DNA from: UTCHB3 sp964531325
GTDB lineage: Bacteria; Bacteroidota; Ignavibacteria; Ignavibacteriales; Ignavibacteriaceae
NCBI GenBank assembly: GCA_964531325.1
Contig: CAZHCW010000001.1
Span: 124,001-188,000 of the forward strand
DNA length: 64,000 nt
Reading direction: 5' to 3'
Position 1 is the first letter of the stretch. Each line of letters begins with the position of its first letter. The notes below the pieces were generated by a model. That model did no database searches. It worked only from the letters and a program-made list of their open reading frames with translations, and was not told the origin of the DNA. This document shows, piece by piece, positions 52,349 to 59,446 of the stretch. A program made the translations under genes and the position numbers.

Positions 52349-53376
52349 TGGAATTTTCATTTGACATAAATACAATTTGGTTCATCCTGATTGGTGTATT
52401 GCTCGCTGGATACGGAGTTCTCGACGGCTTCGATCTTGGTGTCGGGTCACTTCATCTTCTCACCAAATCAGACCTCGACAGAAGGATTCTGCTCAATTCA
52501 ATAGGCCCCGTCTGGGATGGGAATGAGGTTTGGCTTGTAACAGGTGGAGGTGCCCTTTTTGCCGCGTTTCCCGATGTTTATGCCACCGCCTTCTCCGGGT
52601 TTTATATCCCTTTTATGCTCCTTCTGTTTATGTTAATTTTTAGGGCTATTTCCATCGAAGTGAGAAGCAAGGACGAAAGTAAAAAATGGAGGGGATTTTG
52701 GGACAAGGCTTTTTCCATTGCAAGCATTGCCATCGCAATATTAATCGGTGTGACTATTGGAAATATCATCCAGGGAGTGCCGATTGGAAAGGATAAGGAA
52801 CTGTATATATCGATTTTTGAAATGTTAAACCCTTATGCTCTTCTTGTTGGTATTACCACACTCGCTGCTTTTATGATGCATGGCTCAATTTATCTTGCAA
52901 TGAAAACTGATGGTGAACTTCAAAAACAGGTTAGAGGCTGGATCAACAACTCTACAATCTTTTTTGTTATTTGTTATGCAACAGCAACCATGGCAACTCT
53001 TATTTATATACCCCACATGGTTGAACCTTTCAGGGCTCATCCGGGTTTCTTCCTTCTGGCGTTCCTGAACATGCTGGCAATCGCCAATATCCCAAGAGAG
53101 GTTCAGAGAGGTAAAGATTTCCTGGCTTTTCTTTCATCTTCTGCGGCAATCCTGAGCCTTATGGCATTATTTGCGGTGGGTTTGTTCCCCAATTTCCTCG
53201 TATCTTCCACATCTCCTGAATACAATTTAACGATTTACAATGCCGCATCGTCTGAAACAACTTTAGAGATTATGCTGGCTATGGCAGGATTCGGAATTCC
53301 CTTCGTAATTGCTTATACAATAAGTATTTACTGGGTTTTCAGAGGTAAAGTAAAGATGGACCACATGAGTTATTAA
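52348..53376 (+). CDS. cydB: cytochrome bd ubiquinol oxidase subunit II
   Basis: 342 residues with eight or so membrane helices. The start MEFSFDINTIWFILIGVLLA and the motif YGVLDGFDLGVGSLHLL, then SIGPVWDGNEVWLVTGGGALFAAFP, are the CydB signature; WDGNEVW contributes to the haem environment. The ATG at 52348 shares one base with the cydA stop. A small cydX gene is not visible after it: the next gene, 11 nt downstream, encodes a NYN-domain protein. Confidence 0.96.
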   Translation: MEFSFDINTIWFILIGVLLAGYGVLDGFDLGVGSLHLLTKSDLDRRILLNSIGPVWDGNEVWLVTGGGALFAAFPDVYATAFSGFYIPFMLLLFMLIFRAISIEVRSKDESKKWRGFWDKAFSIASIAIAILIGVTIGNIIQGVPIGKDKELYISIFEMLNPYALLVGITTLAAFMMHGSIYLAMKTDGELQKQVRGWINNSTIFFVICYATATMATLIYIPHMVEPFRAHPGFFLLAFLNMLAIANIPREVQRGKDFLAFLSSSAAILSLMALFAVGLFPNFLVSSTSPEYNLTIYNAASSETTLEIMLAMAGFGIPFVIAYTISIYWVFRGKVKMDHMSY

Positions 53377-53386
53377 AGGAACTTTA

Positions 53387-53842
53387 ATGAGAGTATATTT
53401 TATTGATGGAAACAATTTAATAGGGAAAATTCCATCTCTTCAAAAAAAACTAAAAAGTGATAAAATATTTGTCAGGGAACAACTTGTGGTGCAAATCGAT
53501 CGGGCATTTGGTAATTCCCATAACAAAATTACCCTCTTTTTTGACGGTTTTATAAATGGAGTGATCAACAGCAGCAAAGCAAAGATAGTGTACTCCGACT
53601 CAAGACCTGCAGACCTTGTTATTAAGGATGAAATTGACAGATCAAAAAACCCCAGAAACATTATTGTAGTATCGTCTGATCATGAAGTGATCAATTACGG
53701 AAAAAAAAGTAGTTGCGAAACCATGACCTCAGAGGATTTTATCACCCGTTTTTTTGGGAAAAACAACGAAAAAGAAGAACTCGAGAAAATAAAAGACCTC
53801 GAAAAACAAAATGATGAATTTAAAAAACTTTTTGGAATTTAG
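53387..53842 (+). CDS. YacP-like NYN-domain (PIN-fold) ribonuclease-like protein
   Basis: 151 residues; AAGGAA before the ATG. The opening RVYFIDGNNLIGKIP is the NYN signature with the first catalytic Asp; further acidic residues sit in ITLFFDGFING, SRPADLVIKDEID and IIVVSSDHEVINYG. The C-terminal 30 residues are a charged helix. The family includes Rae1/YacP, a ribosome-associated endoribonuclease, so RNA cleavage is the likely activity. It follows cydB by 10 nt and precedes a chitinase-like gene by 5 nt, so it is part of the same transcript. Confidence 0.85.
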   Translation: MRVYFIDGNNLIGKIPSLQKKLKSDKIFVREQLVVQIDRAFGNSHNKITLFFDGFINGVINSSKAKIVYSDSRPADLVIKDEIDRSKNPRNIIVVSSDHEVINYGKKSSCETMTSEDFITRFFGKNNEKEELEKIKDLEKQNDEFKKLFGI

Positions 53843-53847
53843 TAATT

Positions 53848-55308
53848 ATGAAGTATTGTCCCCTGATAATGTTCTTTGCCCTCTCTGCCATGCTATTTGC
53901 CCAGGAACATCGTTCGATCCATCAAGCAGATCTCGAATTTTATAACAATTTACCTTACGACAAAGGAATAACAGAGCCGGAAGAGATCATTCCACTGCAA
54001 TTTGACAAGTCTGCAGGTAACGGAAAAGTAGTTTTTGGCTTTCTCCCATACTGGGAATATCCGGGGGCACTTACCTGGCTTAGATATGACATTGTAACGC
54101 ATATTTCTGCTTTCGACTTCCAGATCGACTCTCTCGGCAATGTCACCAATCCATCAGGGTGGCCATGGACATCCATGATTAATTCTGCTCATCAAAATGG
54201 TGTAAAAGTGATTATGACTGCAGTTAATTTTGATGCATCACAAATCCACTGGTTGATAACAAATGCAACCGCCAAACAAAACTTCTTTGCCAAAGTTAAG
54301 GCAACCCTCAACCAGTATTCTCTTGATGGAGTGAATATCGATTTTGAAGGGCTAAATACCGCCGACCGTGGTTCCGTGATTAATGGTTTCATGACAGAAC
54401 TAACCAACTATATTCATACCGAACTGCCGGGAAAAGAGGTCTCTTTTGCGGGTCCCGCAGTTAACTGGAGTGGATGGAACCTTCAGGGGCTTGCTGCTTC
54501 ATGCGATTATATATTCATAATGGGTTACGATTTTAATGGTTCCTGGAGTACCACCACAGGACCATCAGCTCCGCTTACAGGGGGAGGATATAATATAACC
54601 AACACAGTGAATACCCAGTATTCGGGTTGTCCCCCGGAAAAGTTGATCCTTGGTGTTCCTTATTATGGTTGTGAGTGGGTTGCCAACACCAACCAACCAG
54701 GTGCTACAATCAGTTCTTACATCGGGCACCCGAGGTTTTATACCGCAATGGCTCAATCTCAGAACTATACTTTAAATTGGCATAATGCATCGCAGACAGT
54801 TTATTATACATTCCCAAATAACAATAAATTTAATCAAGTGTGGTTCGACGATGACAGCAGCACTGCCCTTAAATTTAATCTGGCAAAACAGAAAAATCTT
54901 CGCGGAGTAGGGATGTGGGCTTTGGGCTACGACAGGGACAGAACCGAACTTTGGACAGAATTAACCAAATATCTCACTCCATCATCAGTAGAAAATGAGG
55001 AACCACTACCGCAGGAATATCATATTTCTGCCTATCCAAATCCATTTTCAGCAAGTTCAAGTTCAGGGAATTCCTCAACTAATGTGGTTTTTACTGTGCC
55101 TGAGGCAGGAAATTCAACTCTTACACTTTATGATCTGTTGGGGCGGGTGATTTATGAAAAAGACCTTGGTTTCCTTACTCCCGGTAAATACACTGAATCG
55201 GTAATTTTCGGAAATATTCTCTCTTCCGGCACATATATTGTTAGAATTACCACAACCTCGGGAGTAAAATTAAATTCGATGACTGTGAAACTTCAGATAT
55301 TAAAGTAG
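53848..55308 (+). CDS. T9SS-secreted GH18-family glycosidase
   Basis: 486 residues; signal peptide MKYCPLIMFFALSAMLFAQ. The GH18 barrel covers about residues 50-385: VVFGFLPYWEYPGALTW (first strand), the catalytic motif DGVNIDFEG with the proton-donor Glu167, and MGYDFNGSW and GVGMWALGYDRD as later strands. Closest in look to YaaH/SleL-type and chitinase-like GH18 enzymes acting on GlcNAc-containing polymers. The last ~80 residues form a T9SS sorting domain (ISAYPNPFSASSSSG to LKLQILK-type end). It would be exported to act outside the cell. Confidence 0.88.
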   Translation: MKYCPLIMFFALSAMLFAQEHRSIHQADLEFYNNLPYDKGITEPEEIIPLQFDKSAGNGKVVFGFLPYWEYPGALTWLRYDIVTHISAFDFQIDSLGNVTNPSGWPWTSMINSAHQNGVKVIMTAVNFDASQIHWLITNATAKQNFFAKVKATLNQYSLDGVNIDFEGLNTADRGSVINGFMTELTNYIHTELPGKEVSFAGPAVNWSGWNLQGLAASCDYIFIMGYDFNGSWSTTTGPSAPLTGGGYNITNTVNTQYSGCPPEKLILGVPYYGCEWVANTNQPGATISSYIGHPRFYTAMAQSQNYTLNWHNASQTVYYTFPNNNKFNQVWFDDDSSTALKFNLAKQKNLRGVGMWALGYDRDRTELWTELTKYLTPSSVENEEPLPQEYHISAYPNPFSASSSSGNSSTNVVFTVPEAGNSTLTLYDLLGRVIYEKDLGFLTPGKYTESVIFGNILSSGTYIVRITTTSGVKLNSMTVKLQILK

Positions 55309-55320
55309 TTGGAGGGGAAC

Positions 55321-55359
55321 TAACAGGAAGAATATTTATTTGGAATATTCTTCCTGTTA
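55321..55359. terminator. perfect 16-bp hairpin between convergent genes
   Basis: TAACAGGAAGAATATT pairs without mismatch with the bases at 55344-55359 around a seven-base loop. It lies 12 nt after one stop codon and 7 nt before the other, so it probably ends both transcripts. The T tract is weak. Confidence 0.75.
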
Positions 55360-55366
55360 CTAAATC

Positions 55367-56242
55367 TTAATCAGCACGAAGAATCTCGTCATATTTTGCA
55401 AGTCTTGGGGGATCGACCGTTTTTAATGTTTTGAAAATCGATTTTTCAGGATAATCTTTTAAGTATTCGATAATCTCACCACTTTTTGCATCAAAGAAAA
55501 CCTTCAAATAAACACTTCTGAAATCGATTTTTGATTTCATCTGATCAAGAGCTTTTATCATCTTAACGATCAGCTCCTGCCCTTTAGCTTTATTTTTTGC
55601 ATAGATGTCGATCCCACGGTGATATTCAGTGGTTGCATCCCTGAATGCACCATATTTGTTGTCAAGAATATTCTGAACAAAATCTGATTTATTATAACTT
55701 GATCCTGCTTCCCAGCCAGTGGCTCTTCTTCCATTTGCGAGATTTACGATATCAAAAGCTTTCTGAAAAAATGGTGTACCTGCTCCCTTTTCCCACGAAT
55801 CATTCTCAAAACCGATTACCATATATGCATAATAGTCGAGAAATGAAGTGAGCCCGTTAAAATAATTGGGGTCAAAAAAGATAGTCTGATTCTTTTCATA
55901 TACAAATGCCCAGTTCCCATCGTTAACCACCATCATTGGTGAAAACTTCTGGCTTTGGTAAACCCGGCGCATACTCGTTACAACCACTTGAGCAGTATAA
56001 TTGGATTCATCACTTACAGTATTAAAAAATATGTTAAAACTGCATTTTATCTTCTCATATTCCCATGGTGATCCACTGAATTTTGTTGTATTAAGATAAG
56101 TCTGAACCATAGGACCAAAATCTGCAAGGATTTCACGGTACCTGATCGATAACTTCTCCGAATTCACGATTACAGTAGCATCAAGCTCCTGACTAAAAAC
56201 AATGTTTGTGGTTAGAAAAAATAAAAATATCAGCTTCTTCAT
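55367..56242 (-). CDS. DUF4835 family protein (PorD-like, type IX secretion)
   Basis: 291 residues; signal peptide MKKLIFLFFLTTNIVFSQ. The mature start ELDATVIVNSEKLSIRYREI and the segments PWEYEKIKCSFNIFFN, YYAYMVIGFENDSWEKGAGT and RRATGWEAGSSYNKSDFVQN are those of the Bacteroidota-specific DUF4835 family, which databases name PorD for its link to the type IX secretion system. It would act in the periplasm or at the outer membrane. Its presence agrees with the six sorting-domain proteins in this window. The PorD role is family annotation rather than anything visible in the sequence. Confidence 0.75.
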   Translation of the reverse strand: MKKLIFLFFLTTNIVFSQELDATVIVNSEKLSIRYREILADFGPMVQTYLNTTKFSGSPWEYEKIKCSFNIFFNTVSDESNYTAQVVVTSMRRVYQSQKFSPMMVVNDGNWAFVYEKNQTIFFDPNYFNGLTSFLDYYAYMVIGFENDSWEKGAGTPFFQKAFDIVNLANGRRATGWEAGSSYNKSDFVQNILDNKYGAFRDATTEYHRGIDIYAKNKAKGQELIVKMIKALDQMKSKIDFRSVYLKVFFDAKSGEIIEYLKDYPEKSIFKTLKTVDPPRLAKYDEILRAD

Positions 56243-56325
56243 TATTTGTCCAATTTTTTAGAAATCACAACTGCAAGTTATGAATAACTGTTTTACGGAC
56301 AAACTGCAATTATGGTTCCATAGGA

Positions 56326-56378
56326 AGAGTACTTGAGAAACTTGAGTACTTGAGTACCTAAGAACTTGAGAACTGAGT
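56326..56378. repeat. octamer array (GAGTACTT) between porD-like gene and BREX locus
   Basis: About six units of GAGTACTT / GAGAACTT / GAGTACCT, one of them 9 nt long. It lies in the 214-nt gap at the left edge of the BREX genes. Confidence 0.75.
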
Positions 56379-56456
56379 GTTTGTATAACATTCAGTCGTA
56401 AAAGTGCCAGGAGCGACAATCGTCCTCGCTTGTATCAGAGAGATTTTGGGAGTGTT

Positions 56457-57908
56457 TTATCTGTATTCAGGTGGATAAACAACATACTTTTCACCTGATT
56501 CCTGGTCTTCATAACCAAGGTTTACCTCGTGGAACTCCTGTCCGCCGATTCTGAAGAGTTGCTCTTTCACCCTTCTCCGGGAGATGAGAGCATATTCGAG
56601 GCATTCTTTCAGTTCATCCTTCGTAAATTCGCCATTCGGGTAGATCAGTTTTATAAGTCCGCTGACGGTTTTCCTTACGGCAATTATATCCCTCTGATTT
56701 AGATCATGTCCATAATGAAAATGCTTCCCGACAGCATCGGAAAATGTTTTTTTTCTCATCTCCTTGAACCATTCGGCGAGGTAGTCGCTTATGAAGCCGT
56801 ATTTTGAAGTGAAGAACTGTGGTCTCATTTTTGGGATTTCCCATCCCGGAATATAACAATTGAACCTGTCGATGAATGCCGAATCGATCATCTCTGCGGG
56901 AAACGGCACCAAAAGATGCTTCGTTTTTGCCAGTTCATTCACATCACCATCGATGTTACCGAGAAAAACGAGTGATGCGGTTGCGTTCACATGTTCCTTC
57001 CCCCTTGCAAAAGCACCATTAGCCATGTAACCTTTCATTATCTGGATGGTGTCTTTGTCTTTCAGGTCGATCCCACCCACTTCATCAAACGCAACAAGGT
57101 CCCACATCCCCACAAGTCCGATCTGTCTCGTCGTTAAATTGTAAAAAAGGTTTGGGACGGTTGTTTTACCCCCTGAAAGAAGTATCGCATTGGGTGAAAT
57201 TTCGTCATAAATATACGATTTCCCCGTTCCTCTCGGACCCAGCTCGAGCATGTTGAAGTTGTTCTCGACAAACGGTATCATTCTTGCGATAAAATGCCAG
57301 CGGACGCTTTCACTTAGCGTGTCGGGTTCGTATCCAACACTTCGCAGAAGTGCAGCCATCCACTCATCCTTGGTGAAGTCTTTTCTTTTTTCCGGAATCT
57401 CATCGGGATCGGCACCCGGCATCTGAATCGGCTTCAGGTCGGAGATTATAAAGGGGGAAACATTCGATTCAGGATCGAAGAAATATTTCAGCGTGATGAT
57501 ACACCAGATTCCACCCGCGAGCAACCGTTCATATTTCTTTACATAATCCGCCGGCACCTCCACCATTTTCAGTCCGAGATTAGAGAGAATCGCCTCGTAA
57601 AGGTCTTTTTTCTCATTAAGCTTCACCGTCACCCTGTCGATAACCTTGAAACTTCCTCTCTCCCTGATACGCGATTTAATCCTTTCGGCTTCGTCGGGTC
57701 TTACATAATTCTGCTCCAATATCTGTTTCACCCTCTCGACGCCATCCTTAATCGTGAGGTCATCATCGGAAGCACAGTACTGAGCCAAAAGATACTCCAG
57801 CACAAAAACGGGAACATTTATCCCCGCACGCAGGTTTTTTGTAAGGTCTTTTCTTACCACTTTCCCGGGGAAAGCATCAAAAATTTTTTTGTCAAGTCCT
57901 TCAAGCAT
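56457..57908 (-). CDS. brxL: BREX system protein BrxL, short form without Lon protease domain
   Basis: 483 residues. It starts LEGLDKKIFDAFPGKVVRKD and carries Walker A GPRGTGKS (224-231), Walker B LVAFDEVGG (~271-279), the sensor region VFLGNIDG and FIDRFNCYIPGWEIPKM. These are the AAA+ core of BrxL, which forms DNA-binding ring assemblies needed for phage defence. It ends soon after FHEVNLGYEDQESGEKY. Longer BrxL proteins continue with a Lon-like protease domain, absent here; the 214 nt beyond the stop could not encode it. A shorter BrxL subfamily is known, so this may be a normal variant. Last gene of the locus. Confidence 0.93.
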   Translation of the reverse strand: MLEGLDKKIFDAFPGKVVRKDLTKNLRAGINVPVFVLEYLLAQYCASDDDLTIKDGVERVKQILEQNYVRPDEAERIKSRIRERGSFKVIDRVTVKLNEKKDLYEAILSNLGLKMVEVPADYVKKYERLLAGGIWCIITLKYFFDPESNVSPFIISDLKPIQMPGADPDEIPEKRKDFTKDEWMAALLRSVGYEPDTLSESVRWHFIARMIPFVENNFNMLELGPRGTGKSYIYDEISPNAILLSGGKTTVPNLFYNLTTRQIGLVGMWDLVAFDEVGGIDLKDKDTIQIMKGYMANGAFARGKEHVNATASLVFLGNIDGDVNELAKTKHLLVPFPAEMIDSAFIDRFNCYIPGWEIPKMRPQFFTSKYGFISDYLAEWFKEMRKKTFSDAVGKHFHYGHDLNQRDIIAVRKTVSGLIKLIYPNGEFTKDELKECLEYALISRRRVKEQLFRIGGQEFHEVNLGYEDQESGEKYVVYPPEYR

Positions 57909-57978
57909 TCTGTTTTTCCTTAAACTGAAAACATTGGTAATTCGTAGGAGTTCTTCTCTTAATGTTATTTGTCGACAT

Positions 57979-58041
57979 TAATCATTACATTTTTTACTTA
58001 ATCATTACATAATCATTACATTTTGGTCATAATCATTACAT
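57979..58041. promoter_or_regulatory. four phased TAATCATTACAT iterons upstream of brxL
   Basis: Identical 12-mers start at 57979, 57999, 58010 and 58030, spacings of 20, 11 and 20 bp, close to whole helical turns, so all lie on one face of the DNA. The inner TAATCATTA is a palindrome. They lie 71-133 nt upstream of brxL and just after the stop codon of the AlbA-type ATPase gene. A regulator-binding site is the natural reading. Confidence 0.75.
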
Positions 58042-58087
58042 TTTAAAGCAAATTCATAAATCATTTTAGTGAGAATTTAATTAATCG

Positions 58088-59401
58088 CTAAAGAAGAGAA
58101 TATGAAATATTTCGTCCTTTCCCGGAGGCGACGAGAATTTTGTTATCAACCAGTGAACCTAATTCCCGGAAAGCTGTGACATTTGAAACTTTGAAAATTT
58201 CGCGAAATTCTTTGTTTGAGATAGAAGAATTTGTTTTTAAGTATTCAATAGTTTTGATTTGTCTATCATTTAATCCAAGTAGTTGAAGTGAAGATGGTGA
58301 ATATCTATCCACATAAAGAGTAACACGAATTCCTCCTGAATTAATCTCGAAATGTGGTTTAGGCAGTCCGGCTTCTGCAAAATCCTGTATCACCTTGAGT
58401 GTACCTCGTCCCCAGGATTCGATAAAACCTGCTTTAAAGAAAACATCAGCAATAATTGGATTTTGAGGTCTTGAGACATGAGACCTTTCCAAATCCTCAA
58501 TACTCATTCCGGTTGGAAGAAGGCCCGGATTCCATATTTCTAATCTATCACTAAATACCTTTATCTGTACGGGTGCAGTAACAAATTCCCTGTGAACAAT
58601 CGCATTCAATAATATCTCGCGAATGGATGTAACAGGGATTACTGTTTTTTCTGATCTTAAAAGTCCATCGAACTTTACTTCGTACACCAGATACTTAGTT
58701 TCCAATAATTCGAGGATACGCCCGGGCATGGAGAGGATATCCCCTTCCACAACATCCTGAAATAAAAGATCGGTCTCATCCCGTCCGAATCGACCGATTT
58801 TCGCAAAAGCATTGACAAACCAAGACCTGGGGTCCTTGCCAAAAAGCAAAATTGCAGCCCTATTTAACCCTTTTGACTCAATCAGTCTCAAATTAACAAG
58901 AAAGTCCTCCAGACTTGTGTTTACTAACGCTTCGGATAATCTTCCATTTGATCCTGCGATTTTGAAAAAACTCTCGACGGCAGACTGATCAATATCGCCT
59001 AAACTAAATCTCTCCTCAACCACTCCATCCCATGTCTTTCCTGATTTTTTTTGTAAGAAATCAGTCAGTGCCGGTCCGGTTAGTTCCATGTTTGTATTAC
59101 CACTCCTCTTATAATATCTTCCACGAAGGGAGATTGGAACCGTAAAGGGGGGAACTTTTATTTCGATATAATACAGGTCAAGACTATTAACAAGGTCGAC
59201 ATCCACAACAATCCCCATGCTTTCTCTGATCTTATTGGGTAAAGTTTCCATTAACCTTAAATGCTCCGAAACACCGACAATCTCACCATTATCATTTTTT
59301 CCGACCAACATGGTACCACCCTTTGCATTCGCAAATCCACAAATCCATTTCAGATAATCATCGTGCCAAGATGATTTATATTCCAAATCATGGGTTTCCA
59401 T
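58088..59401 (-). CDS. AlbA_2/Schlafen-type ATP-binding protein with winged helix (BREX-associated)
   Basis: 437 residues. The N-terminal AlbA_2 (DUF4/Schlafen-like) domain is seen in LEYKSSWHDDYLKWICGFAN and AKGGTMLVGKNDNGEIVGV. A RecG-like ATP-binding region follows (REILLNAIVHREF about residue 253; the N-box-like Asn in a GHKL arrangement; GFIESWGRGTLKVIQ). The C-terminal ~65 residues are a winged helix (LNDRQIKTIEYLKTNSSISN). Such proteins often occur inside BREX and other defence loci and may act as regulators or effectors. It ends before the iterons that precede brxL, and pglZ ends 45 nt upstream. Confidence 0.85.
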   Translation of the reverse strand: METHDLEYKSSWHDDYLKWICGFANAKGGTMLVGKNDNGEIVGVSEHLRLMETLPNKIRESMGIVVDVDLVNSLDLYYIEIKVPPFTVPISLRGRYYKRSGNTNMELTGPALTDFLQKKSGKTWDGVVEERFSLGDIDQSAVESFFKIAGSNGRLSEALVNTSLEDFLVNLRLIESKGLNRAAILLFGKDPRSWFVNAFAKIGRFGRDETDLLFQDVVEGDILSMPGRILELLETKYLVYEVKFDGLLRSEKTVIPVTSIREILLNAIVHREFVTAPVQIKVFSDRLEIWNPGLLPTGMSIEDLERSHVSRPQNPIIADVFFKAGFIESWGRGTLKVIQDFAEAGLPKPHFEINSGGIRVTLYVDRYSPSSLQLLGLNDRQIKTIEYLKTNSSISNKEFREIFKVSNVTAFRELGSLVDNKILVASGKGRNISYSLL

Positions 59402-59446
59402 ACAATTCCTTTCGAATTAGTGAACCTTCAAGCATTCTTTTTTTCC

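Noticed and set aside
55321..55359. Small RNA or riboswitch
   Set aside because: A single perfect hairpin between two convergent stop codons is explained by bidirectional termination; no further conserved structure seen.
56243..56456. Lost 3' half of brxL through frameshift
   Set aside because: Only 214 nt remain before the next gene and they hold an octamer array; a ~200-residue protease domain cannot fit.
57979..58041. CRISPR array or plasmid-origin iterons
   Set aside because: Units are 12 bp with 8-bp or no spacers and no cas or rep gene is near; a regulator-binding site upstream of brxL fits better.
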